A DNA stretch of 24,741 bases from Thioalkalicoccus limnaeus (GTDB lineage: Bacteria > Pseudomonadota > Gammaproteobacteria > Chromatiales > Chromatiaceae), in NCBI RefSeq assembly GCF_041197575.1, contig NZ_JBDKXB010000036.1, positions 1 to 24,741 on the forward strand. The letters run 5' to 3'. Shown here one piece after another: positions 7,819 through 16,409 of the stretch (within the stretch, counting starts at the first letter, position 1; each line of letters starts with the position of its first letter). A model generated the notes under the pieces. The model did not search any database and was not told where the DNA came from. It was given only the letters and a program-made list of their open reading frames with translations. Both the position numbers and the translations under genes were made by a program.

Positions 7819-9024
7819 ATGAAGGTTGCGTTACTTACGGGAGGCAGCGATCGGCCATACGCCATAGGGTTGTTGGAGGCGCTTCTAGAAAAGGGGCTCT
7901 CGGTCGATATAGTGGGCAGCGATGAGTTTTTGGGGGCTGGCATTCTCGGCGATTCCAGGGTCCGGTTCCTCAATCTGAGGGGCGATACGAACCCTAGCGT
8001 GCCACGCCTGGAAAAGGTGGAACGTACCGTCAGTTACTACCTGTCTCTGGCGCAGTTTGCTGCCACGACCGAAGCGAAAGTTTTTCATGTTCTTTGGGCT
8101 AACCGATTCTGGTTTGTCGATCGAGTGGCGATGAGCGCAGTCTACAAGGCATTGGGCAAGCGCCTCGTCTTCACGGCCCACAATGTCAACGAGAGAAAGC
8201 GGGATGGCAAAGACAGTGCCTACAATCGCTTTACACTACGATTATTGTATCGCTTGATGGACCACATTTTTGTTCATACTGCCCAGATGAAGGAGCAGTT
8301 GATTCAGGAATTCGCTGTCCGAGAGGAGAAGGTAAGCGTGATTCCCTTTGGTATCAATAATGCTTTTCCTCGGACCGATGTGACGGGCCTTGACGCTCGT
8401 AAGAAGCTGGGTATCCAACAGGAGGAGGGCGTGCTCCTGTTCTTCGGTCGAATCGCGCCGTATAAGGGGCTAGAGTACGCCGTGGATGCGTTGCGGCAGC
8501 TCCAGGGTGGAAATCGAAGGTACCGACTCCTTATAGCGGGGCGGATCGAACAGGGATGCGGGGATTATTGGAGCAACGTACAGGAGAAGATTTCCGCTTG
8601 GGGCTTGTCGGGACAGGTCACTTCGCGAATCGACTACATCCCAGACGAGGAGGTGGAGCTGTATTTCAAGGCGGGTGATGTGCTTGTCTTGCCCTACAAG
8701 GCGATCTTTCAGAGTGGGCTTTTGTTTCTCACCTATAGCTTTGGACTTCCGGTCATCGCGACTGATATCGGGTCATTTCGAGATGACATCGTGGAAGGGG
8801 TCACTGGCTTCGTTTGTGCGCCCGAGGAACCCGCGGCTCTGGCAGCAAGAGTTCTCGAGTACTTTGAGAGCGACCTTTACAAGAATCTGCAAGATAAGCG
8901 CCCAGATATCATCGCGTGGGGGAATGCCAAGTACTCTTGGCAGGATGTCGCGGACATTTCCTGTAAGGTCTACGCCGCTCTGCCCTCGCGGAAGGCGAGT
9001 GGGAGGATCGGGGTGGATTCTTAG
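7819..9024 (+). CDS. Glycosyltransferase family 4
   Basis: GT-B retaining glycosyltransferase of 401 residues. The N-terminal domain starts MKVALLTGGSDRPYAIGLLE and contains FTAHNVNERKRDG; the C-terminal donor domain starts near residue 205 with LLFFGRIAPYKGLEYAVDAL. The usual catalytic EX7E segment is replaced by FQSGLLFLTYSFGLPVIATD. From memory this is the 'QSGxL' subfamily, which keeps the fold without the two glutamates. It continues the + strand operon 81 bases after hddA. It probably transfers heptose or another sugar to the growing glycan; the donor is not readable. Cytoplasmic, membrane-associated. Confidence 0.88.
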   Translation: MKVALLTGGSDRPYAIGLLEALLEKGLSVDIVGSDEFLGAGILGDSRVRFLNLRGDTNPSVPRLEKVERTVSYYLSLAQFAATTEAKVFHVLWANRFWFVDRVAMSAVYKALGKRLVFTAHNVNERKRDGKDSAYNRFTLRLLYRLMDHIFVHTAQMKEQLIQEFAVREEKVSVIPFGINNAFPRTDVTGLDARKKLGIQQEEGVLLFFGRIAPYKGLEYAVDALRQLQGGNRRYRLLIAGRIEQGCGDYWSNVQEKISAWGLSGQVTSRIDYIPDEEVELYFKAGDVLVLPYKAIFQSGLLFLTYSFGLPVIATDIGSFRDDIVEGVTGFVCAPEEPAALAARVLEYFESDLYKNLQDKRPDIIAWGNAKYSWQDVADISCKVYAALPSRKASGRIGVDS

Positions 9025-9214
9025 AGCCCCGCCCAGGGTTCAGACTCTTTCATCCCAACCCAGGCGTATAAGCCCATACCATTAACGAAAAGTCTGGCAG
9101 TTTTGCCACATCAGATGGTCACGGCGTCGCCTGCCCGCGACCTGGATGGTTGCCTAGTTGGGCCGGTCAGGCACTTGCGCCGCCTGGCGACCAAGGGCAG
9201 ACGAGATGTGGGTA

Positions 9215-9271
9215 ATGAGATGGTATAAGCCGCCGTGGTTCCGTTGTTCGCTCGCCGAGGGCATGATTTAA
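9215..9271 (+). CDS. Micro-ORF (18 codons) directly before the toroid gene
   Basis: ATG 9215 preceded by GTGGG opens an 18-codon frame reading MRWYKPPWFRCSLAEGMI and ending at TAA 9269-9271. One base later the next gene starts (ATG 9273). The gap between 9024 and 9273 is the largest inside the gene-dense part of the locus, so a leader or internal promoter would fit here. Coding status is unproven and could be chance. Confidence 0.25.
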   Translation: MRWYKPPWFRCSLAEGMI

Positions 9272-9272
9272 A

Positions 9273-10589
9273 ATGGGTGCTGAAATGAAGGGTCGGCTTG
9301 CAGAGTCCATCGAGGATTCTGTTAGGCATTTCGTCGCCTGGTTGGATAGATTCGGTGAGACGTCATACGATCACCAGAGCTTCTTCGCGGGCCCGCTTGG
9401 AGGGAGAGCGAAGTTGTTTTATTACCAGCGGCCGAAGCTCGGCGTCGCCGCTGTTGCGCCGATGATCTTATTTGAGGCGTTTATTCCGAGCGCCCGGCAA
9501 ATGTTTTGGAAGAGGCAACGGTTCCCGATTGCGGACGCGCACTACGCGATGGGTTTTGCGCTCCTTGCGGAGCTGACTGGCGATCGGGGCTACTACGACC
9601 GCGCCGTGCATTTCCTTGAGATGCTAGAGGAGGCGCGTTGCCCAGGGTATCAGCTATATGGGTGGGGGTATCCATTCGACTGGGTCACCCGCACCGGGAT
9701 AATGAGTAACGGGACACCCCTGATCACGACGACTCCCTATGCCTACGAGGCGTTTTCCTACGTTTATCGGATTGACGGGAATCGGCGCTGGTTGGACGTG
9801 ATGGCCTCGACCGCGGAGCACGCAGCGCGGGACTTCCCCGACCGAGTGCTTGGCTCAAACATTGCCGCGGTGGGATACAACCCGTTTGATCACAACGGAT
9901 GTGTTGTCAACGCGAGCGCCTATCGTGCCTTTCTCCTCTTGACCGCCGCTGGTCAGCTCGGCCGGCCGGACTATCGGGAGATCGCGGAGCGCAACCTCAA
10001 CTTCGTGCTAGATTCCCAGCAACCGGACGGGTCCTGGTTCTACGCGATGGATGGAGTGCGCAACTTCGTGGACCATTTCCACACCTGCTTCGTCCTCAAG
10101 GCGCTCGCGAAGATCGAGCAGTCGACAAGGCACGCGGGCTGCGGGGAGGCGATTGAGCGAGGTGTAGAATACTACGTTCAGAACCTCTTCGATGAGCGAG
10201 GGTTACCGCGACCTTTTTCGAGAGCGCCGCGGCTAACAGTGTATAAGCAGGAGCTCTATGATTATGCGGAGTGTATCAACCTTGGAGCGCTGCTGCGGGG
10301 GCGTTTCAAGGAACTGGATGAGCGGGTGAATGCGACCCTAGCGGATCTTTTTGCGCGCTGGCAGAAGCCTGATGGCTCCTTCCGCTCGCGCCGGCTCCTT
10401 CTGGGCTGGGACAACGTGCCCATGCACCGCTGGGCACAAGCCCAACTCTTCCGTGGCTTGTGCTTCATGCAGTTCACTCTGCAGGAGGTTAAGGGCATCG
10501 AGCCAGATCCCGCGGCGCGCACGAAGCAGAATCCCGGCGGACGTTGGGCTGAGGAACGAAGCCCAGCAATGGCGGCTCAGCGGCTCTAG
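9273..10589 (+). CDS. Six-hairpin (alpha/alpha) toroid protein of polysaccharide loci
   Basis: Protein of 438 residues with repeated helical hairpins of the six-hairpin glycosidase-like fold. Hairpin motifs include GFALLAELTGDRGYYDRAV, SYVYRIDGNRRWLDVMAS, LDSQQPDGSWFYAMDG followed by NFVDHFHTCFVLKALAKI, and FARWQKPDGSFRSRR. The 'QQPDGSW...DHFHT' arrangement recurs in uncharacterised proteins of exopolysaccharide clusters. Such folds act as polysaccharide lyases, hydrolases or epimerases. No signal peptide is visible, so it would act in the cytoplasm, perhaps on a lipid-linked or nucleotide sugar. ATG 9285 is an alternative start. It ends three bases before the asnB-like gene, so the two are co-translated. 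Confidence 0.65.
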   Translation: MGAEMKGRLAESIEDSVRHFVAWLDRFGETSYDHQSFFAGPLGGRAKLFYYQRPKLGVAAVAPMILFEAFIPSARQMFWKRQRFPIADAHYAMGFALLAELTGDRGYYDRAVHFLEMLEEARCPGYQLYGWGYPFDWVTRTGIMSNGTPLITTTPYAYEAFSYVYRIDGNRRWLDVMASTAEHAARDFPDRVLGSNIAAVGYNPFDHNGCVVNASAYRAFLLLTAAGQLGRPDYREIAERNLNFVLDSQQPDGSWFYAMDGVRNFVDHFHTCFVLKALAKIEQSTRHAGCGEAIERGVEYYVQNLFDERGLPRPFSRAPRLTVYKQELYDYAECINLGALLRGRFKELDERVNATLADLFARWQKPDGSFRSRRLLLGWDNVPMHRWAQAQLFRGLCFMQFTLQEVKGIEPDPAARTKQNPGGRWAEERSPAMAAQRL

Positions 10590-10592
10590 CGC

Positions 10593-12497
10593 ATGTGCGG
10601 GATCTGCGGGCAGTTCAACTTCGTGAACGGGGAGCCCGTTCTCAGCGCAACGTTACGCACCATGACGGCGACGATTGCGCACCGTGGTCCAGACGACGAG
10701 GGCTTCTACATCTCGGGGCCGCTCGGCTTAGGGTTCCGCCGTTTGTCGATCATCGATCTGGCGGGCGGTCACCAGCCGATGTCCGACGCCGACCAGCACG
10801 TCTGGGTGGCTTTCAATGGCGAGATCTACAACTTCAAGGAACTGCGTGCTGAGCTCGAGGCATACGGCCATGTATTTAAGACCCGCTCGGACACGGAAGT
10901 CATTGTCCACGGTTACAAGCGATGGGGGAAGGCAGTCCTCGAGCGCCTAAACGGCATGTTTGGTGTAGCGATCTGGGACGATCGGGCGAGGCGGCTCATC
11001 CTGGCCCGTGACGCGATGGGAATCAAGCTCTTGTACTACCGTGTGAGCGGGGGCACAGTGACCTTCGGGTCAGAGCTGCGGCCTGTCTTGGCGGCGATGC
11101 ACGATCGGCCGGTGGTCGACCCAGCGGCAATCAACCTCTTTCTACGCTATCGCTATACGCCGTCACCACTTACGCCCTATAAGGGTGTGCGGAAGCTGGC
11201 GGCTGGTACCCTCGCGATCTTCGAGGGTGGTACCTGGTGCGTCGAGCGCTGGTATCGGACGCGGCCTGAGGCGTTTTCCCCTCCCAAGACGGACGCTGAA
11301 GCTGCGGAGGAACTCCTGGCAATCTACAAGCGGGCGGTCAGACGCCAGCTGGTGAGCGATGTTCCCGTCGGCCTGCTGCTGAGCGGCGGGCTCGATTCTG
11401 GCCTGCTTCTCGGTCTGATACAGCTCTTTGGTGATCACTGGCCAACCTATACCGTCGGCTATGGGAAAGCGGCTTACAGGGACGACGAGCTCACGGATGC
11501 TGCGGAGACGGCCGGTTTGCTCGGGGCCGCGAATGCTCAGGTACAGCTCACGCGCGAAGCATTCGAGCGCGAGCTACCGAGGATTGTCTCTGTGCTCGAG
11601 GAGCCCGTCGCTGCATCCTCAATCGTTCCGATGTACTTTGTTTGTCAGCGTGCGCGGCAGGACGTGAAGGTCGCACTCGTCGGTCAGGGGCCGGATGAGC
11701 TGTTCGGCGGGTACAAGCGCCACTTGGGTGTAACTTATGGGCATTACTGGCGCAGGATCCCCAAGTGGCTCCGCATGGGCGTGGAGGGCGGGATCCAGCG
11801 CTTACCCCGCAGCGAGGCGCTCAAGCGGGGCGTGCACTCCCTCTCGGAGAGCGGGCGGGTTGCCAGGTACCAAGGTGTCTTCTCCCTCATGCCAGGCGCA
11901 ACTGTTGACGGCCTGTTCCAGGAGGGCTGGTCAGTTTCTGGGGCAGGCGACAGCGTCCGGGCGATCTGGGGTGAGCTCGAACCCGAGATGGAGCATCTCG
12001 ATGAGCTCGGCGGTTTCCAGCTCTTAGAGCTGCGCTCCTCACTGCCGGACGAGTTGCTGATGTACGCGGACAAGCTGTCGATGGCCCACGGACTCGAGGT
12101 GCGGGTTCCTTACCTCGATCGGGAAATTGTGGAGTACGTCGAGCGTCTGCCCGCTTCGTTCAAGGTGCGGCTGGGGCAGCGCAAGTGGCTGCATCGACGG
12201 GTGGCTCAAGGTTTCTTGCCCGCTACCATCCTGCGCAGGAAGAAGCGGGGTTTCGCGGTCGATGCTGTGGATGCGTGGTTTCATGGCGCCGTGGATAGTC
12301 GGATGGGCGAATACCTGCTTGACCCGCAATCCCTTATGTACCGCTTCTTACTAAACCACGCCGCAGTCGGGCGCCTCTTGGAGGCGCACCGGTCTAAGCG
12401 GGAGGACAACCACAAGATGCTGTTCAGCCTGGTTCTGCTTGAGCAGTGGTTGCGCGCCGCAGATTGCGCGGCGACGGGCCGCGTGACAGGCCCGTGA
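10593..12497 (+). CDS. asnB: Glutamine-hydrolysing asparagine synthase-like amidotransferase
   Basis: Complete class II amidotransferase plus synthetase of 634 residues. The mature N-terminus is Cys2 (MCGICGQF), the glutaminase nucleophile, followed by IAHRGPDDEG and FNGEIYNF, which form the glutamine pocket. The synthetase PP-loop LLLSGGLDSG has SGGLDS at 264-269, and GQGPDELFGGY and VPYLDREIVEY follow. Family members make asparagine from aspartate. In surface-glycan loci relatives amidate sugar carboxylates (for example WbpS-type), which I think likelier here, by context only. The start ATG is fixed by the need for Cys2. It lies three bases after the preceding stop. Confidence 0.9.
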   Translation: MCGICGQFNFVNGEPVLSATLRTMTATIAHRGPDDEGFYISGPLGLGFRRLSIIDLAGGHQPMSDADQHVWVAFNGEIYNFKELRAELEAYGHVFKTRSDTEVIVHGYKRWGKAVLERLNGMFGVAIWDDRARRLILARDAMGIKLLYYRVSGGTVTFGSELRPVLAAMHDRPVVDPAAINLFLRYRYTPSPLTPYKGVRKLAAGTLAIFEGGTWCVERWYRTRPEAFSPPKTDAEAAEELLAIYKRAVRRQLVSDVPVGLLLSGGLDSGLLLGLIQLFGDHWPTYTVGYGKAAYRDDELTDAAETAGLLGAANAQVQLTREAFERELPRIVSVLEEPVAASSIVPMYFVCQRARQDVKVALVGQGPDELFGGYKRHLGVTYGHYWRRIPKWLRMGVEGGIQRLPRSEALKRGVHSLSESGRVARYQGVFSLMPGATVDGLFQEGWSVSGAGDSVRAIWGELEPEMEHLDELGGFQLLELRSSLPDELLMYADKLSMAHGLEVRVPYLDREIVEYVERLPASFKVRLGQRKWLHRRVAQGFLPATILRRKKRGFAVDAVDAWFHGAVDSRMGEYLLDPQSLMYRFLLNHAAVGRLLEAHRSKREDNHKMLFSLVLLEQWLRAADCAATGRVTGP

Positions 12498-12549
12498 GTC
12501 GTTCATCGGCGCCGGCTAGGCTACAAGACCTATGGGACGGTGATCGAAT

Positions 12550-13470
12550 ATGGCTCTCGAATACGTACTGATCACGCCTGCCCGGAATGAGGCCGAGTTC
12601 ATTGAGCTCACGCTTCGCTCCGTCGTGGCGCAGACGGTGTTGCCCAAGCGCTGGGTTATCGTCAGCGACGGCTCGACCGACGGCACCGACGAGTTAGTGG
12701 AGAAGTACCAGAAGGGACGGCCTTGGCTGGAGCTTGTGCGTCTCCCGGAGCGGAAGGAACGCGATTTCGCCGCGAAGGTGAATGCCTTCGAGGTTGGGTA
12801 CGGCCGCGTCAAGAATCTCGACTTTGACATCGTCGGGAACGTCGACGCCGACGTGTCGTTTGCTGCGGACTACTTTGAGTATATCCTTACTCAGTTTGAG
12901 GGCAACAAGTGTCTAGGCGTTGCTGGCACGCACTACATCGAGGGAAATTTCCACTCCTATAAAGATAGTTACATCAACGTCTATCATGTGAACGGGCAGG
13001 TCCAGATGTTCCGGCGGAGCTGCTACGAGGACATCGGAGGCTACGTGCCCATCAAGGGCGGCGGTATCGACTGGGTTGCGGTAACCACGGCGCGAATGAG
13101 GGGCTGGGAGACCTATTCGTTTGGTGAGCGCATCTTTAACCATCACAGGAAGATGGGCACTGCTGGTGGCAGTGAGATCAAGGCGCGGTTCCACTATGGC
13201 AAGAAGGACTACTTCCTTGGCGGGCATCCGCTGTGGCAGCTTTTCCGCAGCGCCTTCCAGCTCACGAAGAAACCTTACGTTGTAGGTGGCTTGGCGTTGA
13301 TGTCCGGATACATGTGGTACTGGGTTAGCGGACAAGAACGAGCGGTATCGCCACAGTTGATGGCATTTCACCGGCAGGAGCAGATGACGCGACTCCGGGG
13401 GCTCGTGTCTGGCCGCCTCGGCTTTCGCCGGCATCGGAGCTCCGCAAGGGCACAGGGGCCGAACCTGTGA
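12550..13470 (+). CDS. Glycosyltransferase family 2, membrane-associated
   Basis: GT-A enzyme of 306 residues. YVLITPARNEAEFIELTL at the N-terminus, SDGSTDGTDE near residue 39 and the metal-binding VDADV near 98 define the catalytic domain. GGGIDWVAVTTARMRGWE near 175 corresponds to the acceptor or catalytic-base region. The C-terminal portion (about 230-265) is hydrophobic and aromatic-rich, with LALMSGYMWYWVSG, suggesting membrane contact. It follows the amidotransferase by 52 bases with an SD-like GGGACGGTGA before the ATG. Sugar specificity is unknown. The last 30 residues are basic and variable. Confidence 0.88.
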   Translation: MALEYVLITPARNEAEFIELTLRSVVAQTVLPKRWVIVSDGSTDGTDELVEKYQKGRPWLELVRLPERKERDFAAKVNAFEVGYGRVKNLDFDIVGNVDADVSFAADYFEYILTQFEGNKCLGVAGTHYIEGNFHSYKDSYINVYHVNGQVQMFRRSCYEDIGGYVPIKGGGIDWVAVTTARMRGWETYSFGERIFNHHRKMGTAGGSEIKARFHYGKKDYFLGGHPLWQLFRSAFQLTKKPYVVGGLALMSGYMWYWVSGQERAVSPQLMAFHRQEQMTRLRGLVSGRLGFRRHRSSARAQGPNL

Positions 13471-13521
13471 CGGGCGCGAAAGACCGAAGGCTTGCCGTTT
13501 TCTCGTTCTCTAGGTAGACAT

Positions 13522-14472
13522 ATGAACGAACCAGTCGTCACGCCGCTTCCGGTGACTTCCGTTTTTCGGAAGGAGACGATACTTAATGGCACTCCCGTCC
13601 AAATCGATTGCATCGAGGTCGGCGGACAGTTGTTTTCTGTCAGAAAGGGGCTGCTGACGGTTGCCTGTCTCGAAGATGAATGGTATGAGGACCTTAAGAA
13701 TCCAGCTGGGGTCATTGCGGGACTGAGGCAAGCTTGCGAGCTAAGGGCGGATCTGCTGACCTTCTGGCAACGGCCTCCCTACACTGAACCTGTTCATCCC
13801 TACTACTACGAATGGGAAAGCGTAGCGTCCCTTCCCGTTACCAGTTATCAGCACTGGTGGGACAAACAGATCAAGTCTCGTGTGCGCAATCATATCCGCA
13901 AGGCAGAAAAGGAAGGGCTCGTCGTCCGGGAAACCCTGTATGACGACGAGTTCGTACGAGGCATGACGGCTATCTTTAACGAAAGTCCAATCAGGCAAGG
14001 GCGCCGGTTTTGGCATTACGGAAAGGACTTTGAAACCGTCAGGCGCCAGTTCTCGCGCTATATCTCCCGGGAGTACATGGTGGGGGCGTATTTCCAAGGA
14101 CAGATGGTCGGGTTCATGATGCTTGGGAATGCCGGGCGGTTTGGTCTAACCGGGCAGATCATCTCGAGCCTTGCGCACCGTGACAAAGCCCCGAACCATG
14201 CGATGGTGGCGAAGGCAGTCGAGATCTGCGCGGCGCACAATCTATCACATTTAGTCTACTACTATTGGACGGACGACTCCTTGTCCGAATTCAAGCGCCG
14301 TTGTGGATTCGAGGAGACCCGGTTGCCGCGGTACTATGTACCACTGACATGGCGAGGAGAGCTTGCATTGCGACTCGGCGCGCACCGCCGTTTCCGCGCG
14401 ATGGTGCCCGCTAGCATTAGGGCCATGCTGAAACGCGCACGAGCCCGATGGTATGGACGCGTCAAGTCATGA
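13522..14472 (+). CDS. GNAT/FemAB-fold acyltransferase-like protein
   Basis: About 316 residues. The core RVRNHIRKAEKEGLVVRETL, then DEFVRGMTAIFNESPIRQGR, and the later MVGAYFQGQMVGFMMLG with LVYYYWTDDSLSEFKRRCGF follow the layout of GNAT or FemAB-like proteins in polysaccharide loci: a conserved basic segment, a beta-strand with a bulge, and the terminal 'F...CGFEE' motif. Such proteins transfer acyl or aminoacyl groups to amino sugars. I do not see a clean acyl-CoA pyrophosphate loop, so the donor is uncertain. ATG 13522 is preferred over TTG 13492 because AGGTAG lies just upstream. The C-terminus is strongly basic. Confidence 0.65.
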   Translation: MNEPVVTPLPVTSVFRKETILNGTPVQIDCIEVGGQLFSVRKGLLTVACLEDEWYEDLKNPAGVIAGLRQACELRADLLTFWQRPPYTEPVHPYYYEWESVASLPVTSYQHWWDKQIKSRVRNHIRKAEKEGLVVRETLYDDEFVRGMTAIFNESPIRQGRRFWHYGKDFETVRRQFSRYISREYMVGAYFQGQMVGFMMLGNAGRFGLTGQIISSLAHRDKAPNHAMVAKAVEICAAHNLSHLVYYYWTDDSLSEFKRRCGFEETRLPRYYVPLTWRGELALRLGAHRRFRAMVPASIRAMLKRARARWYGRVKS

Positions 14473-14585
14473 GTTGTTCCTTGTTCGGCGGCTTGTGGGC
14501 ATTCCCGCGCCTCTCGTAGCTGCGGTTGTCCGACCTAAGAGTCGAAACGGAGAGCCCAGAATGTCACAGGTGGAGGGGTGAGGCT

Positions 14586-16409
14586 GTGCCGGGGATTGTC
14601 GGCGTAATCTGCCAAACAGCGCGCGCCACCTGCGAATGGCAGCTGGCCGCTATGTTGGCATCAATGAAACAGGGCGGGAGGTTCGCGTCAGGGACCGCGT
14701 TGTTTCCGGAGATGGGCGCGTACCTCGGCTGGGTGGCCCACCCTGGTTCGCAAGCGGAACGTGAATCGGCATTGGTCCGCCGTGGATCCGCTAGGCTCGT
14801 TCTTACCGGGGAGTGCGACTTACCCTCGGACCCGATCTCTAGCTGTGAGCGAGACGGAAACGGCTTTGTCCAAGCCCTCAACGGGCTGTTCGCGGGTGTC
14901 ATTGTTGATCCGATTCACAAGAGCCTTGTGCTCTTTAACGACCGCTACGGCAGTGAGCGGATTTACTTCTGCGAGCAGCCGGGGATGGTGCTCTTCGCAA
15001 GCGAGGCGCGGGCGCTCCTGAGTGTCGTACCGGAGTCTCGCGCGCTGGACGATGCAGGAGTAGCGGACTTTCTAGCGTATGGCAGCGTGAGAGGGGGGCG
15101 CACATTGTTTCGGGGCGTCCAACTGCTTCCAGGAGGTACGATTTGGCGGTTCGATCACGGCCATTCAAGTGAGCGGGCGCGGTATTTCCTTCCGACGGAG
15201 TGGGAAGATCAGGAAGCGTTGAAGATGCCCGATTTCTTGGCGGCGTTCGAGCAGGCCTTTGCAGAATTGCTTCCCAGGTATTTTCCGGGAAAGGAAAGAG
15301 TCGGGATTTCGATAACCGGGGGGCTCGACACCAGGATGATCATGGCCTGCCGGCCGAGGGCTGCCAATGCCATCTGCTACACCTATGCCGCCGAGGTGGG
15401 CGAAACGCTGGATGTGACACTCGGCAAGCGCGTCTCACAAGCCTGTGGTCTGGAACACCATGTGCTGCGTCTGAGTCCGGATTTCCTGACTCGCTTCGGG
15501 CAGCACCTCGACGAGACGATACGGGTCACCGACGGCTGCGCAGGTGCACTCGCCGCACATGAGGTGAGCCTCTCCCGGGTGGCCCGCGACCTTGCCCCTG
15601 TCCGGCTCACTGGAAACTACGGCAGTGAGATTCTACGCGGCGTGTCGACCTACAAACCGCTCGGCCTGCATGAAACTCTTCTTCAGGACGACTTCCGTGG
15701 CTGCGTCGCGAGGGCGCTGAACGCGGGAACGGCGTCGCACCCTGTTACGCGGGCTGCATTTGAGGAGATCCCGCGACATCTGTTCGGAATTCTCGCGGCA
15801 GCTCGCGCAGTGCTGACTGTGCGTACACCTTACCTAGACAATACATTGGTCCGCCTTGCGTACGCGGCGCCAGCGCTTGCACGCCGTTCCCCGCAGTCCG
15901 CGATGGACCTCATTGCCCATTGCGACCCCGAGCTGGCGCGGATCCCGACCGACAGAGGTCTGATCCCAGGCGATCGAATGGGTGCCCTGAGCTTCCGCTA
16001 CTTCTTCGAAGCGGTGGCGTTCAAGCTGGACTACCTGCACCACGAGGGACATCTGGGGTGGATGCCCGGCTTAGGGCCTGCGTTCCGTCGACTATTGAGA
16101 TGTGGAGTGGCCGGACGCCACAAGTTTCTAGCGTATTCGCAGTGGTTTCGTACGGACCTTGCGCCCTATATCCGGGAGGTTTTGAGCGATCCCCGTACGG
16201 GGCGTATGTCCTATTGGGCGCAGTGTGGGCTGGGATCCCTAGCCGAGGATCACATTAGTGGCCGGCGCAACTGCGTGAACGAGATCCACGCGGTTCTGAC
16301 GCTCGAAGCGGTGCAGCGCGTGCTGATCGAGGGCTCCCAAGCGGTGCGGGATTGGGTTCCTGCACACGGTGCGGATGTGGCCGGTTCTTCTGAAAGCGGC
16401 GATGCGTGA
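14586..16409 (+). CDS. Asparagine synthase-like protein lacking the glutaminase cysteine
   Basis: About 607 residues, two-domain AsnB architecture. The start is GTG 14586 behind GGAGGGGTGAG, giving MPGIVGVI. This aligns with MCGIxG of true amidotransferases but has Pro in place of the Cys nucleophile, so glutamine hydrolysis is not expected. The N-terminal domain otherwise keeps FVQALNGLFAGVIVD and FNDRYGSERIYF. The ATP-pyrophosphatase loop is ITGGLDTRMIM (TGGLDT at 244-249), a variant of SGGxDS, and VRTPYLDNTLVRLAY follows. It may use free ammonia, adenylate a carboxylate for another acceptor, or serve as a partner of the intact copy at 10593. TTG 14526 would destroy the MPGIVG start. Confidence 0.82.
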   Translation: MPGIVGVICQTARATCEWQLAAMLASMKQGGRFASGTALFPEMGAYLGWVAHPGSQAERESALVRRGSARLVLTGECDLPSDPISSCERDGNGFVQALNGLFAGVIVDPIHKSLVLFNDRYGSERIYFCEQPGMVLFASEARALLSVVPESRALDDAGVADFLAYGSVRGGRTLFRGVQLLPGGTIWRFDHGHSSERARYFLPTEWEDQEALKMPDFLAAFEQAFAELLPRYFPGKERVGISITGGLDTRMIMACRPRAANAICYTYAAEVGETLDVTLGKRVSQACGLEHHVLRLSPDFLTRFGQHLDETIRVTDGCAGALAAHEVSLSRVARDLAPVRLTGNYGSEILRGVSTYKPLGLHETLLQDDFRGCVARALNAGTASHPVTRAAFEEIPRHLFGILAAARAVLTVRTPYLDNTLVRLAYAAPALARRSPQSAMDLIAHCDPELARIPTDRGLIPGDRMGALSFRYFFEAVAFKLDYLHHEGHLGWMPGLGPAFRRLLRCGVAGRHKFLAYSQWFRTDLAPYIREVLSDPRTGRMSYWAQCGLGSLAEDHISGRRNCVNEIHAVLTLEAVQRVLIEGSQAVRDWVPAHGADVAGSSESGDA

